Assembly: GCA_023213315.1 (NCBI GenBank)
Contig: JAKCPI010002778.1
Location: 1-64,000, forward strand
Length of the DNA: 64,000 nucleotides
DNA from: Euborellia annulipes
Taxonomy: Eukaryota; Arthropoda; Insecta; Dermaptera; Anisolabididae
Direction of reading: 5' to 3'
Position 1 is the stretch's first letter. Each line of letters starts with the position of its first letter. Position numbers and translations under genes: made by a program. Positions 10,194 through 21,963 of this stretch are shown piece after piece. A model generated the notes under the pieces. It did not search any database. It was not told where the DNA came from and saw only the letters and a list, made by a program, of their open reading frames with translations.

Positions 10194-10859
10194 CTAGGGC
10201 TCGGATTTCACCCTATTTGCCTTTTTTTACTTTATGGCTTAAAATTTAGGCCAATATGTTATGTATACGTTTCATGAAATTCTGAATAAAATAAGAGGCA
10301 TTTGTTAGTCCTATAATGCCTATTTTGGGCGATTCTGGGTTTTGGTGCCTATTTCATCTATAAATGCCTTTTTTAGTGCCTATTTTAAGTTCAAATAGCC
10401 AATTTCAATTTTTTACGAGCTATGCATAACCTAAATTTAAAATTTTTTTGAATTATCAAGAAAATATTTCAAGGGAGGGTGAAGAGGGTCATTACCCCCC
10501 CCCCCCCCGAGATTTGAAAAAAATACTTTTTTCGAAAAAAAAAAAAAATATTTTTAATGTAAAATTTTAAAAATTAGTACTTAAGAATTTGATTTCTATT
10601 TATATTCTGGCAAACAAGTACAGAATGCGCCTTTAAATTACCGAAATTAAGAAAAAATTGTGTGCTGTGCGACCAGTCACACCAGATTACCAAAAATAAG
10701 ACATTAATTTTTAAAAATGTTTATATTATTTCTTAATTTCTGCCTTTTAAGTGCCTATTTTTACAATAAATGCCTTTTTAAGTGCCTATTTTAATAATTT
10801 TTAGTGCTTAGTTGCCTGCCTATTTTAAAGATTTTTAGTGCCTATAAATCCGAGCCCTA
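10194..10859. mobile_element. Non-autonomous hAT-type element with 8-bp TSD
   Basis: Inverted ends TAGGGCTCGGATTT / AAATCCGAGCCCTA (14 bp, perfect) and target duplication CTTATAAC at 10186-10193 and 10860-10867. Subterminal GTGCCTATTTT / AATGCCTTTTTT motifs recur on both sides. A second repeat is nested at 10476-10690. 666 bp, non-coding. Confidence 0.92.
10476..10690. mobile_element. Nested relative of the 9607-9861 element
   Basis: From TTTCAAGGGAGGGT through a C-run, TTTTTAATGTAAAATTTT, TATATTCTGGCAAACAAGTA to GTCACACCAGATTACC it matches the interior of the 9607-9861 element but lacks clean ends and target duplication here. Confidence 0.7.
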
Positions 10860-10869
10860 CTTATAACTT

Positions 10870-11580
10870 GTCAAGTCCGAATTGAGGCATTTGTTCAATC
10901 TGACTCCAATAAATGGGTCTCAAATATTTATTTATATAAATAGCCTAAAATCATATACGGTATTTAATTAAATACACTCAGAGCATTTAAATAAATGTCC
11001 CCTCTAATAATTAACAAACTGGCATAACGACCTCAATAAGTTAATACTAGTTGCTGATCCCTCAATCCCGCTCTCTATTGCATGAATCCCCTGGGATCTC
11101 TCGCTCACTCTATCTCTGGAATATTTTACTCCCGGGAGATTCATGGTTTGAGTTGATGTGTCATGATTTGATTTCATTTTTTTTTTTTTGCCAAAAAAGG
11201 TTAATCAAACCTTTGTTAAACCCTTCAGAATAGAGTGACCGGGATAAAAGGTTTTGAGATAAGTCAGACTCATAAAGAATGAAAAACGGTTTTAGGGTTT
11301 CTTGGGACTGCCAATGGCTCTCTCCATCGTTTTGCATTAAAAATAATGGAATAACCATAACTTCGATTTCAAAAGTAAGAATGGGATATGTCAGTTTTAA
11401 ATTTTATATTATAGAGGAAGAGGTGCAATCATGGAAGCTGCTGGTAATATGGAAACGCGGACTGTAGGGTGCTGTAATTTAGAGGTGATCGTATTAACTT
11501 CTTACTGTGTTTCTTTAATAAGGCCCTGACAGTCATGGTTATTGTCTGAGAAATAGTTGTTTTAATCATTTTCAAACTTT
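10870..11580. other. Unannotated stretch
   Basis: Mixed-composition sequence without recognisable repeat or gene. The overlapping short frames on both strands at 11051-11467 have no recognised motif. Confidence 0.35.
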
Positions 11581-11584
11581 TGAA

Positions 11585-11775
11585 GTCTTCTTCTTCTGTC
11601 CTCGCCCTATTCCCGCCACCTCAATCTTTTCCCTCCAACCCTACCATGCGTTTTCGCGACCGGAAGAAATAGAACAGGCCGGCCCGTCAGACGGTCTGAC
11701 GCCTGTCGAAAAAAGGAAGGGACAGACATACAAAGGAACTGAAGGACTGCCTGTCCTAGACTGCCTTTCCATCTT
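11585..11775. other. GC-richer island
   Basis: Noticeably richer in G+C than its surroundings, with CCTCGCCCTATTCCCGCCAC and the near-palindrome CGTCAGACGGTCTGACG at about 11686. No frame or RNA fold recognised. Could be a regulatory or exonic remnant; unassigned. Confidence 0.35.
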
Positions 11776-11781
11776 GCCAAT

Positions 11782-11930
11782 GAAGTACAAGAGTAAAGTG
11801 TGCTTCAATCAATTTTGAGGGCAAAATAAGAATATATATTTTAAAGAGGATCTTAAAAATAACTTATTTATGAATTTTAATCAAAATCGTAGAGCGAATT
11901 TTGAGACAATCGGGAAAAAACTGAAAATGT
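11782..11930 (-). mobile_element. Family 1 fragment
   Basis: Internal segment (AGTACAAGAGTAAAGTG through GAGCGAATTTTGAGA to AAAACTGAAAA); both ends missing. Confidence 0.75.
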
Positions 11931-11934
11931 ATTT

Positions 11935-13420
11935 AGGCTTTCACAGGAAATATAGAGAATAATTTGACTATACTCCCATTATTCATTTAATATTTTTAAG
12001 TTAGAATGAAAAACCAAATATTAGGATTAGGATTTGGGATCAATGACCTATATTCTTTTTTAACTTATATCAAATTTTATTTCACAAAAATGAGATTTTT
12101 TTTTTAATGCTTTGCTCGTTATAAATTCGAATTAATTTCTTATCTTAATACAGTATATTATTATCTGACTTTCCAAACAACGAAGTAAAAAAAAAAGTTT
12201 TAAAATTAACGATGTTTGTTTTTTTTACAGTAGCACATCAAATTCAGTATTTAACAGAAAGTGCTCTCTGGTGTTATCTGATTTTCAAGCATTTAATAAA
12301 TAAATAAGTTTTAAATTTAATTTTAATTGGTTAAAACTTTTCTAGAGTTACTTGCCAACGTCCATGAAAGAGTAATTCATCTCTAGGGATGATTATTAAT
12401 ATAAAAAATGGAGATTAAGATTCAACGTTAAGCTTCTCTACTGTATTTTTTTATTTTGAATTTTTTTCTTGGTGAATTTTAGTTTGAAAAATACTAATAT
12501 TGGCAAATTTATTAAAATGAAGGTCAGGATTAGGTATAAAATAGTATTAAAAAAAAAAAAAAATAACGATGGCGTTCTCGTCAATATAAAAATTACGTTT
12601 ATATAAGCAGTACATCTCTTTATATATGTCCTACTTTAAAAAATTGATGTAAAAACCGACATCTTAAACTCAATCTCATAGCAATATTGATTGAATGTCA
12701 ACTGACTTGTCAGCCCCTATTGGGATTATTGACAGAGCATCTTGGGTAAGGAATGTAAATGTCCCATATGTGAATATATTTATAAATCAATTTAATATTT
12801 TAAAAATTCAGATGAGATTTCAAATATTTTTTATGTTATTTAATATAAATCGACCACACGAGGAAAGTAATAATATAAAAATAACACTTACAAGTATATT
12901 AATAATAACTTGAAGAGAAAAAATAAATAAAAAAAAATAAAAAAAGGGTTTTCGACAAAGTCGTAAAGAGACTGAAAATGGCTCTTAAATGTTTTGCTAT
13001 TTTATTTTTATGGGAATATTATTCCATCTAAATAATATTCCCTTTTTTTTTAATCTAATAACTTAAAACGTTCATTTACGACAAGAGCAAGTAGAGAAGA
13101 TAAAAAATACGGTTTCTGTAAATTAAAAGAGATTTTTTTTTAATATAAAAATTTTATATAATTATAAAAGAAAGCTTATCATTTAATTTATATTTAAAAT
13201 AGAGTATCTATTTTAAATTTTGAATTGAGAATTTAAAATGGATCCGGACAGACGAAAAAATAATAATCGATTATGGAAAAAATGGCCTTCGATGCCGAAA
13301 CAGACCTTATTAAAAAAAAAACTTGAATTTAATTCAATTTTTTTTTTTGTTTCTCTGTCCCCCTCCCGCCCCTCTGAGAAAAAACGCGTCACTGTATATG
13401 TGTGTCCGTGAGAGCCTAGG
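11935..13420. other. Unannotated A+T-rich stretch
   Basis: No gene or repeat family recognised; several homopolymer A/T runs. Confidence 0.3.
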
Positions 13421-13424
13421 TGTG

Positions 13425-13622
13425 TGAGCGCGACGCGCGAAAGCCCATGTTTGTGTGAGTGTCTGTCTGTGTGTGTGTGCTTGAGGGCGACGCGCGAAAG
13501 CGCGCGCGTATTAGTGTGAGTGTGTATGTGTGTGATCACGCCACCAAGTACCTCGCGTTTGTGTGTGTGTTTGTGAACGCTGGCGCGCGAAAGTTTGCGG
13601 TTGTGTGAGTGTAAGCGCCCGC

Positions 13623-13667
<45 letters not shown>
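13425..13667. repeat. CpG-rich (GT)n complex repeat
   Basis: Blocks of (GT)n alternate with GCGACGCGCGAAAGC-like boxes at about 13430-13444, 13486-13501 and 13582-13593, ending in a pure (GT)n run 13625-13667. Strongly alternating purine-pyrimidine. The frames seen here on both strands are His/Thr-rich or Cys/Val-rich artefacts of the repeat. Confidence 0.85.
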
Positions 13668-13668
<1 letters not shown>

Positions 13669-13964
13669 TTGTATTTGTATTATATTCATTGCCCAAATTG
13701 ATGGGTCTCAATGAATTAAGGAATCTGAAAATCAGTAGGCCCTATATGTATGTGAGAGAGAATGATGTAAATAAATATAAATACTGTAGCTTATCAAAAC
13801 AAAAGAAGTACATATTAAAAAATAAAAAAAATGTAGTCAAATGTCAGTAAATAATTGTAGAAAGGCCTATTACTAAAAATGAAATTAAATCGAATAGGCC
13901 TATCGATCAAACAGACCTCGCCATCTTTTTGACCGTTTGCTTAAATAAAAGGATCTCAACTCAC

Positions 13965-14230
13965 CGTTGTAATTGTGCACCATCGCAGCTCCAATTGATA
14001 TTTTCCAAAACTCATCTCCATTCGGAATTTTCAAACACTTATTATACACATAACACATCCCGGAGATATTAATCACTAACTTAAACACATATTATGCACT
14101 CTATAAATAAAAATTCACAATACATTTCGCACTCCCGTAATCGCGTGGGTCTAAACTCGACGATCCTCTCTAGACTGATTGGTCAACTTGCCGAGAGGAA
14201 AGACGTCGGTGGCGCTGCGAGCGCCAACAA
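13965..14230 (-). other. Possible 5' exon/promoter region (weak)
   Basis: On the minus strand the sequence AACG/GTGAGTTGAG gives a near-consensus 5' splice site at 13965/13964. Upstream (14130-14230) is a G+C-richer stretch with GGTGGCGCTGCGAGCGCC on the plus strand. CTATAAATA occurs at about 14100. No protein similarity is recognised in any frame. The case rests only on the splice signal and base composition. Confidence 0.2.
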
Positions 14231-14354
14231 CAATCAAATCATTTATAATGACCAACTTCATTCATATATTATTTTTACTAGATTTAATAAAAATTAATGC
14301 TAATATTATTATTATATAATTTTATTTTTTGCAATTAATTAGGAATTTTATTAT

Positions 14355-14560
14355 AAAAATCTGGTGTGACTGGTCGCACAGCAGACAACTTTCTCTTACC
14401 TTCGGTAATCGAAAGTTGTGTTCTGTGCTTGTCACGCCAGATTTTTTAAGTCGACAAATATATTTATTTTCCACCGATATACAATGGAACACAAACAGAT
14501 AGACAGACCATGTCGAGAAAACCAGTTTTTTGAATTGATTTGAATTGATTCTAGAGATTA
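14355..14560 (-). mobile_element. Family 1 fragment: 3' hairpin plus short body
   Basis: Complete hairpin (AAATCTGGTGTGAC ... GTCACGCCAGATTT, 14356-14452), then GTCGACAAATATATTTATTT and, after a deletion, CAGACCATGTCGAGAAAACC. Internally deleted minus-strand copy. Confidence 0.8.
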
Positions 14561-14569
14561 TTAATCTAT

Positions 14570-15845
14570 CTTTATATAGTCAATTAGAGTTTTTCTTTCT
14601 GCACAAATTGACATCACATTTAGTCTGATCTGATTAGCCTTTCGAAATCTACAAAGGTTTAAACCTTCAAATAAGAATTTCCCGCCGAGCTCTCTCACGA
14701 GGTAAAATGAAATAATAGGAAAAAAATAAATGGTGAAATCTTTAGCTGAAGAATCATTCTTTCTAACCGTATATTCATTATACCTCTTAAGTCAGAGGAG
14801 TTATTCAAGCTGATATCGAGCAATTTTTCATCTGCTTTTATCAAACTTTTTCGTGCATGCCTCCCTGCCAGACCACTATACATGCATTGTAAGACGTTGA
14901 CACGTTAAAACACATTTTCAAGTTCAGAGAAAAAGGCATAAGAATTTATGCCACAAAACCTAAAGCGAGCCAACAAAAGGAGTCAAAATTAATTATTGTT
15001 GGCCTCTAAATTTTAATATTTATTGAAGGGGCTTTTAAGATTCTTTGTTAATTAAATTAATCAAAACAAGAAACTTACAAGTTAATAAAATATTACCTAA
15101 TCTCTAAAACTATGAACGGCAAGATTTTTCCCACTAATATAATTCAAACCAACCACAATAATGCTTTCCATCTTTGAAAAGTTTGACAGTTTTAACCTCA
15201 AGAGAATGCCAAGCGCTGTCGTCAAGTTACTTGAGATGAGAATGGACATTTTTGGGACATCCTGTAGATTACATTTCGGGTAAACAAACAGGGATTTCTT
15301 TGGTCATTCATATTCGTTCTATATAATATAAAAGATGATTTATTAACTTCCAGGTTATTGATTTATTTCTCATTGAATACTAATGTCGTTCTCTAACAAA
15401 AAAAATTTTAGCTTGAAAGTTATAAATAATCTCTTGCAAAGTAGGGAAAAAATTATTAAATCATAATTAAGGTTGAATATTATAATTATATGTGAGGCGA
15501 TTATTTAGTAGACATTAAATTGACATTACGATGTTATTATATGTAAATATTAATTGAGCAAAGAGAGAGTAGGAGAGAATGTCTTGATAAAGGATGCTGT
15601 AAATTCAACTAATGAGCAGCGAGAAATTTAATTTCACCAACAAAAACTGTCATTATGCAATTTTGAACACTCGCTGAGATTGGTTTAACTAAATGTTCAT
15701 CAATGTCTTGGATCGGTTAAAAGAGGTTAAATATTTCGCCCACCGACAGAAACTAAGAAACAAATACATTTTAAAAAGCAACGACCGTAGGCACTAGTTG
15801 AAACAATGTATTAATGTATTAAATAATATTTTAATACTATCATCC
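14570..15845. other. Unannotated stretch
   Basis: No gene or repeat recognised. Confidence 0.3.
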
Positions 15846-15847
15846 AT

Positions 15848-15850
<3 letters not shown>

Positions 15851-15892
<42 letters not shown>
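15851..15892. repeat. (TA)n microsatellite
   Basis: Uninterrupted alternating TA, followed by AATTGGCTAATGTCTGTCTG. Confidence 0.9.
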
Positions 15893-15894
<2 letters not shown>

Positions 15895-16027
15895 GGCTAA
15901 TGTCTGTCTGTCTGCCACTCTCTATTTGGGAAACTTCGTTGGAATATCGAATCCAAATTTTATATGCTTAAAGAGGACCTTCTAGGGATTATAGGAAAAT
16001 TATTTTCGTCCCGAAATTCCTCTAACT

Positions 16028-16640
16028 TTTTACTTTCTCTTACCTATATATGCATAGAGAAAGTATTGGAAAATTCGATGAGGAAATTTTGATGGATATA
16101 CAAGTTTTGAATACAATAAAAGTGTTTTTCGCCATTTTCAGTTTTTTTCGATTTTCTCAAAATTCGCTCTAACGATTTTGATTTAAAAAATCACTTATTT
16201 TTTAGATGCTCTTTAAAACGTATATTCTCATTTTATCCTCAAAATTGTTTGAAGAACACTTTACTCTTGTACTTCATACGAAAGATAGGAGAAATGGTTA
16301 CCATGGTAACAAAATATAAATATTCTCCCTTGTTTATAAATTTGATATCTTGAATTCTGACCTCGGGGTTTGGTGTAGGGGTTAGCGTGCTAACCTCGTA
16401 TGCCAAACGTCGCGGGTTCGGACCCCAGGAGTCCGATGATTTTATTTAAGCCATTTGGATACCAAATGGCTTAAATAAGAATGCCTGGACCCCCAATATG
16501 TATAATAATTAATAACAACGGATATCGTAAAAGTCTTATATGGCCTGAGTTGCCGAAAAGACTGTGTGAGTGTGAATGAGAAAAAAGTGTGAGTGTTAAA
16601 AAAAAAAATCTTGAATTCTAAAACCAGATTTTTAAGTTAT
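16028..16640 (+). mobile_element. Family 1 copy interrupted by a SINE
   Basis: Starts TACTTTCTCTTACC, has an internal deletion, continues through GGTTACCATGGTAACAAAAT to TCTTGAATTCT, where a SINE is inserted (16359-16607); it resumes AACCAGATTTTT. The (TG)n block is missing. Confidence 0.8.
16359..16607 (+). mobile_element. tRNA-derived SINE (head type 1), full length with TSD
   Basis: Target duplication ATCTTGAATTCT at 16347-16358 and 16608-16619. Head: A-box-like TGGTGTAGGGGTTAGCG and B-box GGTTCGGACCC. Then a perfect hairpin AAGCCATTTGG-ATA-CCAAATGGCTT, GAATGCCTGGACCC, the tail hairpin AGTCTTATATGGCC..TTGCCGAAAAGACT, a GTGTGAGTG spacer and an A tail. Poly-A and target duplication mean LINE-driven insertion. 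It cannot be a functional tRNA, since the anticodon arm is not standard. Confidence 0.9.
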
Positions 16641-16739
16641 TAATTACTGAAGTTACAATTTCTCTTATAAGAAATGTAGAGAGAAATATGTATGTATTCT
16701 TTGCAAGAATGCGAAGGCGGGCAGCAGGGCTAGTAAAAA

Positions 16740-16840
16740 ATAAATAGGGATGGGGTCTAAATGACCTTAGATGCCGAAGAAAATCTTAAAACAGATTTAA
16801 AAAAATTCTATTTTAATAGATTTAATTTTATTTTTACAAA
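16740..16840 (+). mobile_element. SINE tail fragment
   Basis: AATAGGGATGGGGTCTAAAT then GACCTTAGATGCCGAAGAAA, A-rich end. Matches the head-type-2 SINE tails at 39424 and 56113. Confidence 0.65.
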
Positions 16841-17345
16841 CAATTTGACAAAATTAATCATATCAATGTTTTTCTCTCTTTCTATTCTCTATCTTTTATT
16901 CTTTCGAAAACTTTTTTATTTTTTTTTTTTTTTGAAATTTCTGCCAAAAATAAAATAAAAAAAAAAGTTCCGTTTTCGTGATCGATGGAGGTGGGAATGA
17001 GGGAGAGCCTTGGCGTGAGAAAGCATCTATTAAAAATAAAATGAAAAGGGTGAGAGAATAAAATGAATCGGGTCAAAGACTGTTTTTTTCTCTCACCCAT
17101 CCGCAGTTCTTTTTTTTCACTCAAGTGAAGCGAACCCATTTAATGGAAAACAGGGAAATGAAAAAAAAGAGCTGTTAGGCGGAAAGAACCAAGTTTGAAT
17201 AAATAATACAAAACTTTTGTTATATGGATAAATAGGATAATAATAAATGAAATTGTTGATTATTGACGGAACTAGACGTATCAACCCATCCTCCACGCGA
17301 TATAATCCCTTACCTTTCATTAATCTTTAACTTTAACAGTTCTTT

Positions 17346-17844
17346 ACTTTCTCTTACCCTATATATGAAATATATATAGAGAGAAATCATGTCAAAAATT
17401 CGATGTCGAGATTTTGATGGATATACGAGTACATGTTTAGAGGTCCCCTGAGTCCAAAAAAGTGGGTCCCACAAATTGGTCTGTGTGTAACGATTTTTAG
17501 CATTAAGGGATTGAGCTACCGGTTTGAAATTTTATATTTAAGTTATATACCCTCCCGGACATTCAAAATAAGCTTTTGAACAAATTTGGCCAAAAAGAAC
17601 TAGTACTTTACTGATGTACTTTTTCAGTTTTTTCGATTTTCTCAAACTTAAATAAAAAATTTCAATCTGGTACCGGTAGCTCATTAACTTCATGCTTAAA
17701 ATTGTCACACACTGGCCAATTTGCGGGACCAATTTGGACTCACAGGTCCTCAAAAAAATGTAATTTCGACATAGAAATTTTGACATAATCGCAATACTTT
17801 CTCACTATAACCAATATATTACATATATAGGAAAGAGAAAATAA
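17346..17844. mobile_element. Family 1 head-to-head foldback
   Basis: A plus-strand 5' half (17346 to about 17650) is joined directly to a minus-strand 5' half (about 17650-17844), giving inverted copies of ACTTTCTC..., CGATGTCGAG and GTCCCACAAATTGG. Both outward ends are the family 1 5' terminus; neither has a 3' hairpin. Confidence 0.8.
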
Positions 17845-17849
17845 AAGTG

Positions 17850-18215
17850 TTCACTGCATACAGACACACGTTAGCGCTTTATATATAGATAATAGAATCA
17901 TTTAGATATTCAACAATCATGAGTTTACAATCAACTAAAACAAGCTGATAATTCAAGTAATATCAAAATGAACTTCGAAGTTGAACGACTAATTTTCCAA
18001 TTATCGCTTGTTCATCTTGTTTAAAGTTTAATAGGTCTATAGATCGTGCAATGAAACATGGTCGTTAGACTAGGGAATAAAGGCCAGAATTGAAATGGAG
18101 AAGGCCTCAATTAAATGAAAATTGATTGATAATCCTAATATGGAGGTTACTTGTTAACCAGGAAGTGCAATTTTTTCTTATTTAAAATTATAATGTATAT
18201 TTCTCCAGTTATATT
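17850..18215. other. Unannotated stretch
   Basis: No gene or repeat family recognised. Confidence 0.3.
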
Positions 18216-18217
18216 AG

Positions 18218-18275
18218 CTGATGATGATGATTCTTATAGAGACCGAAACTGATGTTTGCAACCGAATAAATTTCA
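18218..18275 (+). ncRNA. Weak hammerhead-like remnant
   Basis: CTGATGATGATGATT (18218 on) and CCGAAACTGATG (18243 on) followed by GAATAAA match the motif order of the better copies, but stems I and II do not pair convincingly. Listed only because of its similarity to the others. Confidence 0.25.
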
Positions 18276-18429
18276 AAAAAAAAAATTTGTTTTTAAATAT
18301 TTCTTTATACCTTCAATAAACATCCTTGTTAAAAATAGGATTATAATATAATCCTATAATATAATGATATATAATATAATAATCCTATAAATAATCCTAT
18401 ATAATAATGATATATTATATCATTCAAAC

Positions 18430-18716
18430 TAAATTTTTCAGCTTTTTTTCTATTTTCTCAAAATTCACTCCAACGAATTTGATTAAAAATTAAAAAATCA
18501 ATAAATTTTTTAAATGCTGTTTAAAGTGTAAATTCTCTACCCTCAAAATTGTTTGAAGCATACTTTACTCTTGTACTTGATAGAAAGGTTAGGAGAAATG
18601 GTTGCCATGGTATCAAAAACTAAATATATTTCGACACAAAAATATCTGGTGTGTCAAGCACAGAATACAACTTTCTCTTAACAAAGGTGCGACCACCCAC
18701 ATCAGAATTTTTGTTT
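18430..18716 (+). mobile_element. Family 1 fragment
   Basis: From TTTTTCAGCTTTTTTTC through ATGGTTGCCATGGTATC to a degraded 3' hairpin (TCTGGTGTGTCAAGCACAG). The 5' half is missing. Confidence 0.75.
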
Positions 18717-18719
18717 TTG

Positions 18720-19478
18720 TATAGAAATAAATCGAAATGATTTAATTGGGATAAAATTCAATATTCAATGGCTCATAGATATAGGCTATTTATTTGAAAT
18801 TTTATTATTTTTATACATTTTTTGAATAGCTGATTGAATACGTCACCGGTGTGAATGTTTTTTTTTTTTTTTTTTTTTGCTTGAAAATCTTTTAATTTTG
18901 AAAAGTTAATGAGGAATTCTTCAGACTAGAAATTTATATGCAAGGGAAAATAAATAAAAAAGCCCTTTACCAATATCAATCAAGTCAGATAAAAATTCGA
19001 CCCAGAATTTTGGAAGCCTGACTAAAAATTATAGTCCCATTTAATGTGTACAAGCACATTTTCTAGTACTTAACGATATCGTGCGATAAGAATTGCGTGT
19101 ATAAAATAAAAAGGGCCAGAATGATTATGATACATTAAAAATTTATATATAGTTTATTTTTGTAATTACTGTCCTTATTTTATTATTAATAAAAAAAATA
19201 TTCAAAAATAAATAATATTTTTAAAATAAACTCAAAAGAGGCAATATATTATGTTTAATCTAAAATAATTAAAGGTTTTTACGGTATCTTATTTAACTCG
19301 TTTAAAAATATACACATGTATGGGAAAATATTTAATTTAGATTGTAGATAAAACAAATAAGATTTTAATTTACACATTATAAATCATAGTCAAAAACACT
19401 CACTAAAATGGGGAAAAAATAATTATGTTTTCAATTTGAATTATAAAAAACTTCCAAAAATTTAAGAAATAAATTTAA
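18720..19478. other. Unannotated A+T-rich stretch
   Basis: No gene or repeat family recognised. Confidence 0.3.
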
Positions 19479-19489
19479 CAATCAAAATC

Positions 19490-19664
19490 GATACCAAATG
19501 GCTTAAATAAGAATGCCTGGACCCCATATATGTACATTTATCAATAACGGATATCGTAAAAAGTCTTATTTGGCCTGAGTTGCCGAAAAGACTGTGTGAA
19601 TGTGTGTGTGAGTGTGAGTGTGAATGAGAAAAAAGTGTGAGTGTTTAAAAAAAAAAAAAAAAAA
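19490..19664 (+). mobile_element. 5'-truncated SINE with TSD
   Basis: Begins inside the internal hairpin (GATACCAAATGGCTT), keeps the tail AGTCTTATTTGGCC..TTGCCGAAAAGACT and poly-A. Duplication CAATCAAAATC at 19479-19489 and 19665-19675. Truncation at the 5' end with a duplication is direct evidence for target-primed reverse transcription of this SINE family. Confidence 0.9.
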
Positions 19665-19683
19665 CAATCAAAATCTTTCTAAA

Positions 19684-20353
19684 TTATTTGAACTGAGCTA
19701 CGAAGTTGAAATTTCATATTTAAGTTAGGCACCCTCTTAAGGGGGGAAAATAAGCTTTTGAACAAAATCGGTCAAAAAGTACTAGTACTTAACTGATGTA
19801 CTTTTTAAGTTTTTTTTTTGATTTTCTCAAAATTCGCTCCAACGATTTTGTTTAAAATTCATAAATGAACTATAATATTTTTTAGAGGCTCTTTAAAAAG
19901 TATATCAATGAAATTTTTCGTGGAAATCGTTTGAAGTACACTTTACTGTGGTACTATTTCAGTTTTTTTTTTCGATTTTCTCAAAATTCGCTCCAACGAT
20001 TTTGTTTATAATTCATAAATGAACTATGATTAGACTATTTTAGATGCTCTTTAAAAATTGAATATTTGACGATCTTGAACCGGTGAGATAATGGACCTTC
20101 CACCTAGAGAAATCGACCGAGAAAACAAAACATCTACTATTCAAACAAGCTCTTTAAAAAGTATATCAGTGAAATTTTTCGTGGAAATCGTTTGAAGTAC
20201 ACTTTACTGATGTGGAAGCATTCGTAGCTCAACGCCACTATGAATCATCGCCTGGTCAACTTTGGAACTAAAGTGCTAAGAGCAACTAAATATATCTCGA
20301 CACAAAAAATCTGCTGTTACCAGTACGGTGCTGTGCTCCAGCCACTCCAGATT
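19684..20353 (+). mobile_element. Family 1 copy, rearranged
   Basis: Starts at AACTGAGCTACGAAG, through AGTACTAGTACTTAACTG; the TCGATTTTCTC-to-CTTTAAAAA segment is duplicated twice (19810-19945, 19960-20060, 20140-20215), separated by about 85 bp of unrelated sequence. A short, degraded 3' hairpin end at 20295-20353. Confidence 0.7.
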
Positions 20354-20359
20354 TTTATA

Positions 20360-20481
20360 CATAATTCACTAATTTAAAGTCATAGTTTGAGAAAACAACT
20401 TAATCGGTCAAGTCGTTTCTGGGATATAGATTATTTAGGGAAAAAATAAAGGATATATGATCTATGATGCCAACAGTTCTT

Positions 20482-20515
<34 letters not shown>

Positions 20516-21960
20516 AACCCCTTTCATTGTCTCCGCTAATTAGAGAAATACCTTGTTTAAAAATGTGATGAAAATAAACAATTTTTGATGATATATTGGA
20601 TAATTTTTCTTGTCATATTCAATTAGTGTTTATGATGATTTAAGGAAGGAAGATATCAAAATCTTTAAAACACGACATACATTGATTTTAATTTTTTTTT
20701 TTTAACGATTTATGTAAATTCTTCTAATATCTAAATGAATAATCATTATTTTTTTTTTATGGTATTGATTTTGTTGTTACTCATTAATCATAAAAATATT
20801 AATCACTACTTGTGACTAATTACAAGCCGAGTGTAAACAAAGCAACTAAAAATGCAATTAATTATACCTGACGTTGATTAGAGGAGGGGCAAACAAGCAA
20901 AGAACATTCCTGTTTTGAGTAAATAAGTCATCAAATTGGTCCCTCTAATTTTGGGATTATGTTATTTTCTAAAATTGATATTAAGTGAGATTAGGTGGGG
21001 CGTGTTGAAAATTAAAAAGGGTGAATTTAATTAAAGATAATCTTTACGCTTAGTTCATTTTTACAATATTAACCATTTACTTTTTCTTCATTAACGTTAT
21101 CATTTGCGAATTATTATCAATTAATTTCTAATAGAGTTAGTGAAGTGAGTAAGCATACTCTAATCGTGGGCTTATAATTAAAAAGCTCTATGTAAACAAA
21201 ACGTGTTTTCGTCAGTTCTAATCATGTATGTTCTGTTAAAAGAAAATACACTAAGTCCAGGAGTTGCTAAAAGTTTATTATTATTTAACTAATCATTTTC
21301 AACCATCCCCCCGTGACCAAGAAGGCCAGACGTATGAGGGTGAATAATAAGAGAGAAAAATTATTGTAGCTTTAAAATGGCAACATTACACCCCTAGTAC
21401 CCGTAAAAATATCCTATGAAAATTATCATGATCATTGCGATATTTAAATTAATTATCTCATTTAACTAGTATTTATATTAATGTGATTTCACTTTTGGAA
21501 TTCCCTAAACTAACAATTTATAACATTAACCTACTACATTTAAAACGAAGCGTTAATTGAATTTCCGGTTGATTAATTCAAATTAAACGCTCTCATTTTT
21601 TAAATTTAACTTTTAATTAAATAAATGATATAAATTTAATGTAAAACTTTTTTCACGGAAATGTAATTATAATTAGAAGGGATATTGAGAGAAAATCGTT
21701 AAAAAAAAAACTATTGTTTTGTGAATATGAAAAATCAAAAATTCATTGTCATGTGGAGGTAATAGAAATTTACTATTTTTAGATTCTATTCTATCTATTA
21801 ATACACAATAAAAGAGTTGGTCTACTTTATTTTGATAAGTATAATATCTGACTGTGACAAGTTACGAGTATAAAAAAAAATCCGAACTAAAATAAATCTT
21901 ATTCATTGATTTTTTTTTTCGAATAAAGAGAAAATTCTGTATTGACAGATTTTTTTTTTA
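20360..21960. other. Unannotated A+T-rich stretch
   Basis: Includes (AAAT)n at about 20484-20512. No gene, RNA or repeat family recognised in this 1.6 kb. Confidence 0.35.
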
Positions 21961-21963
21961 TTT

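Noticed and set aside
12695..12913. MSTDLSAPIGIIDRASW frame with GGGTAAGG donor-like site
   Set aside because: Acceptor and start context are poor and the rest of the frame is low-complexity; not enough to annotate.
13213..13850. His/Thr-rich and Cys/Val-rich frames
   Set aside because: Translations of (GT)n/(CA)n; no domain.
15850..16025. Helitron 5' end after the (TA)n run
   Set aside because: AATTGGCTAATGTCTGTCTG looks transposon-like, but no TC start or CTAG end could be placed.
16375..16445. Functional tRNA gene
   Set aside because: A- and B-boxes are present, but no proper cloverleaf was found, it is fused to a SINE body and it has a target duplication and poly-A tail.
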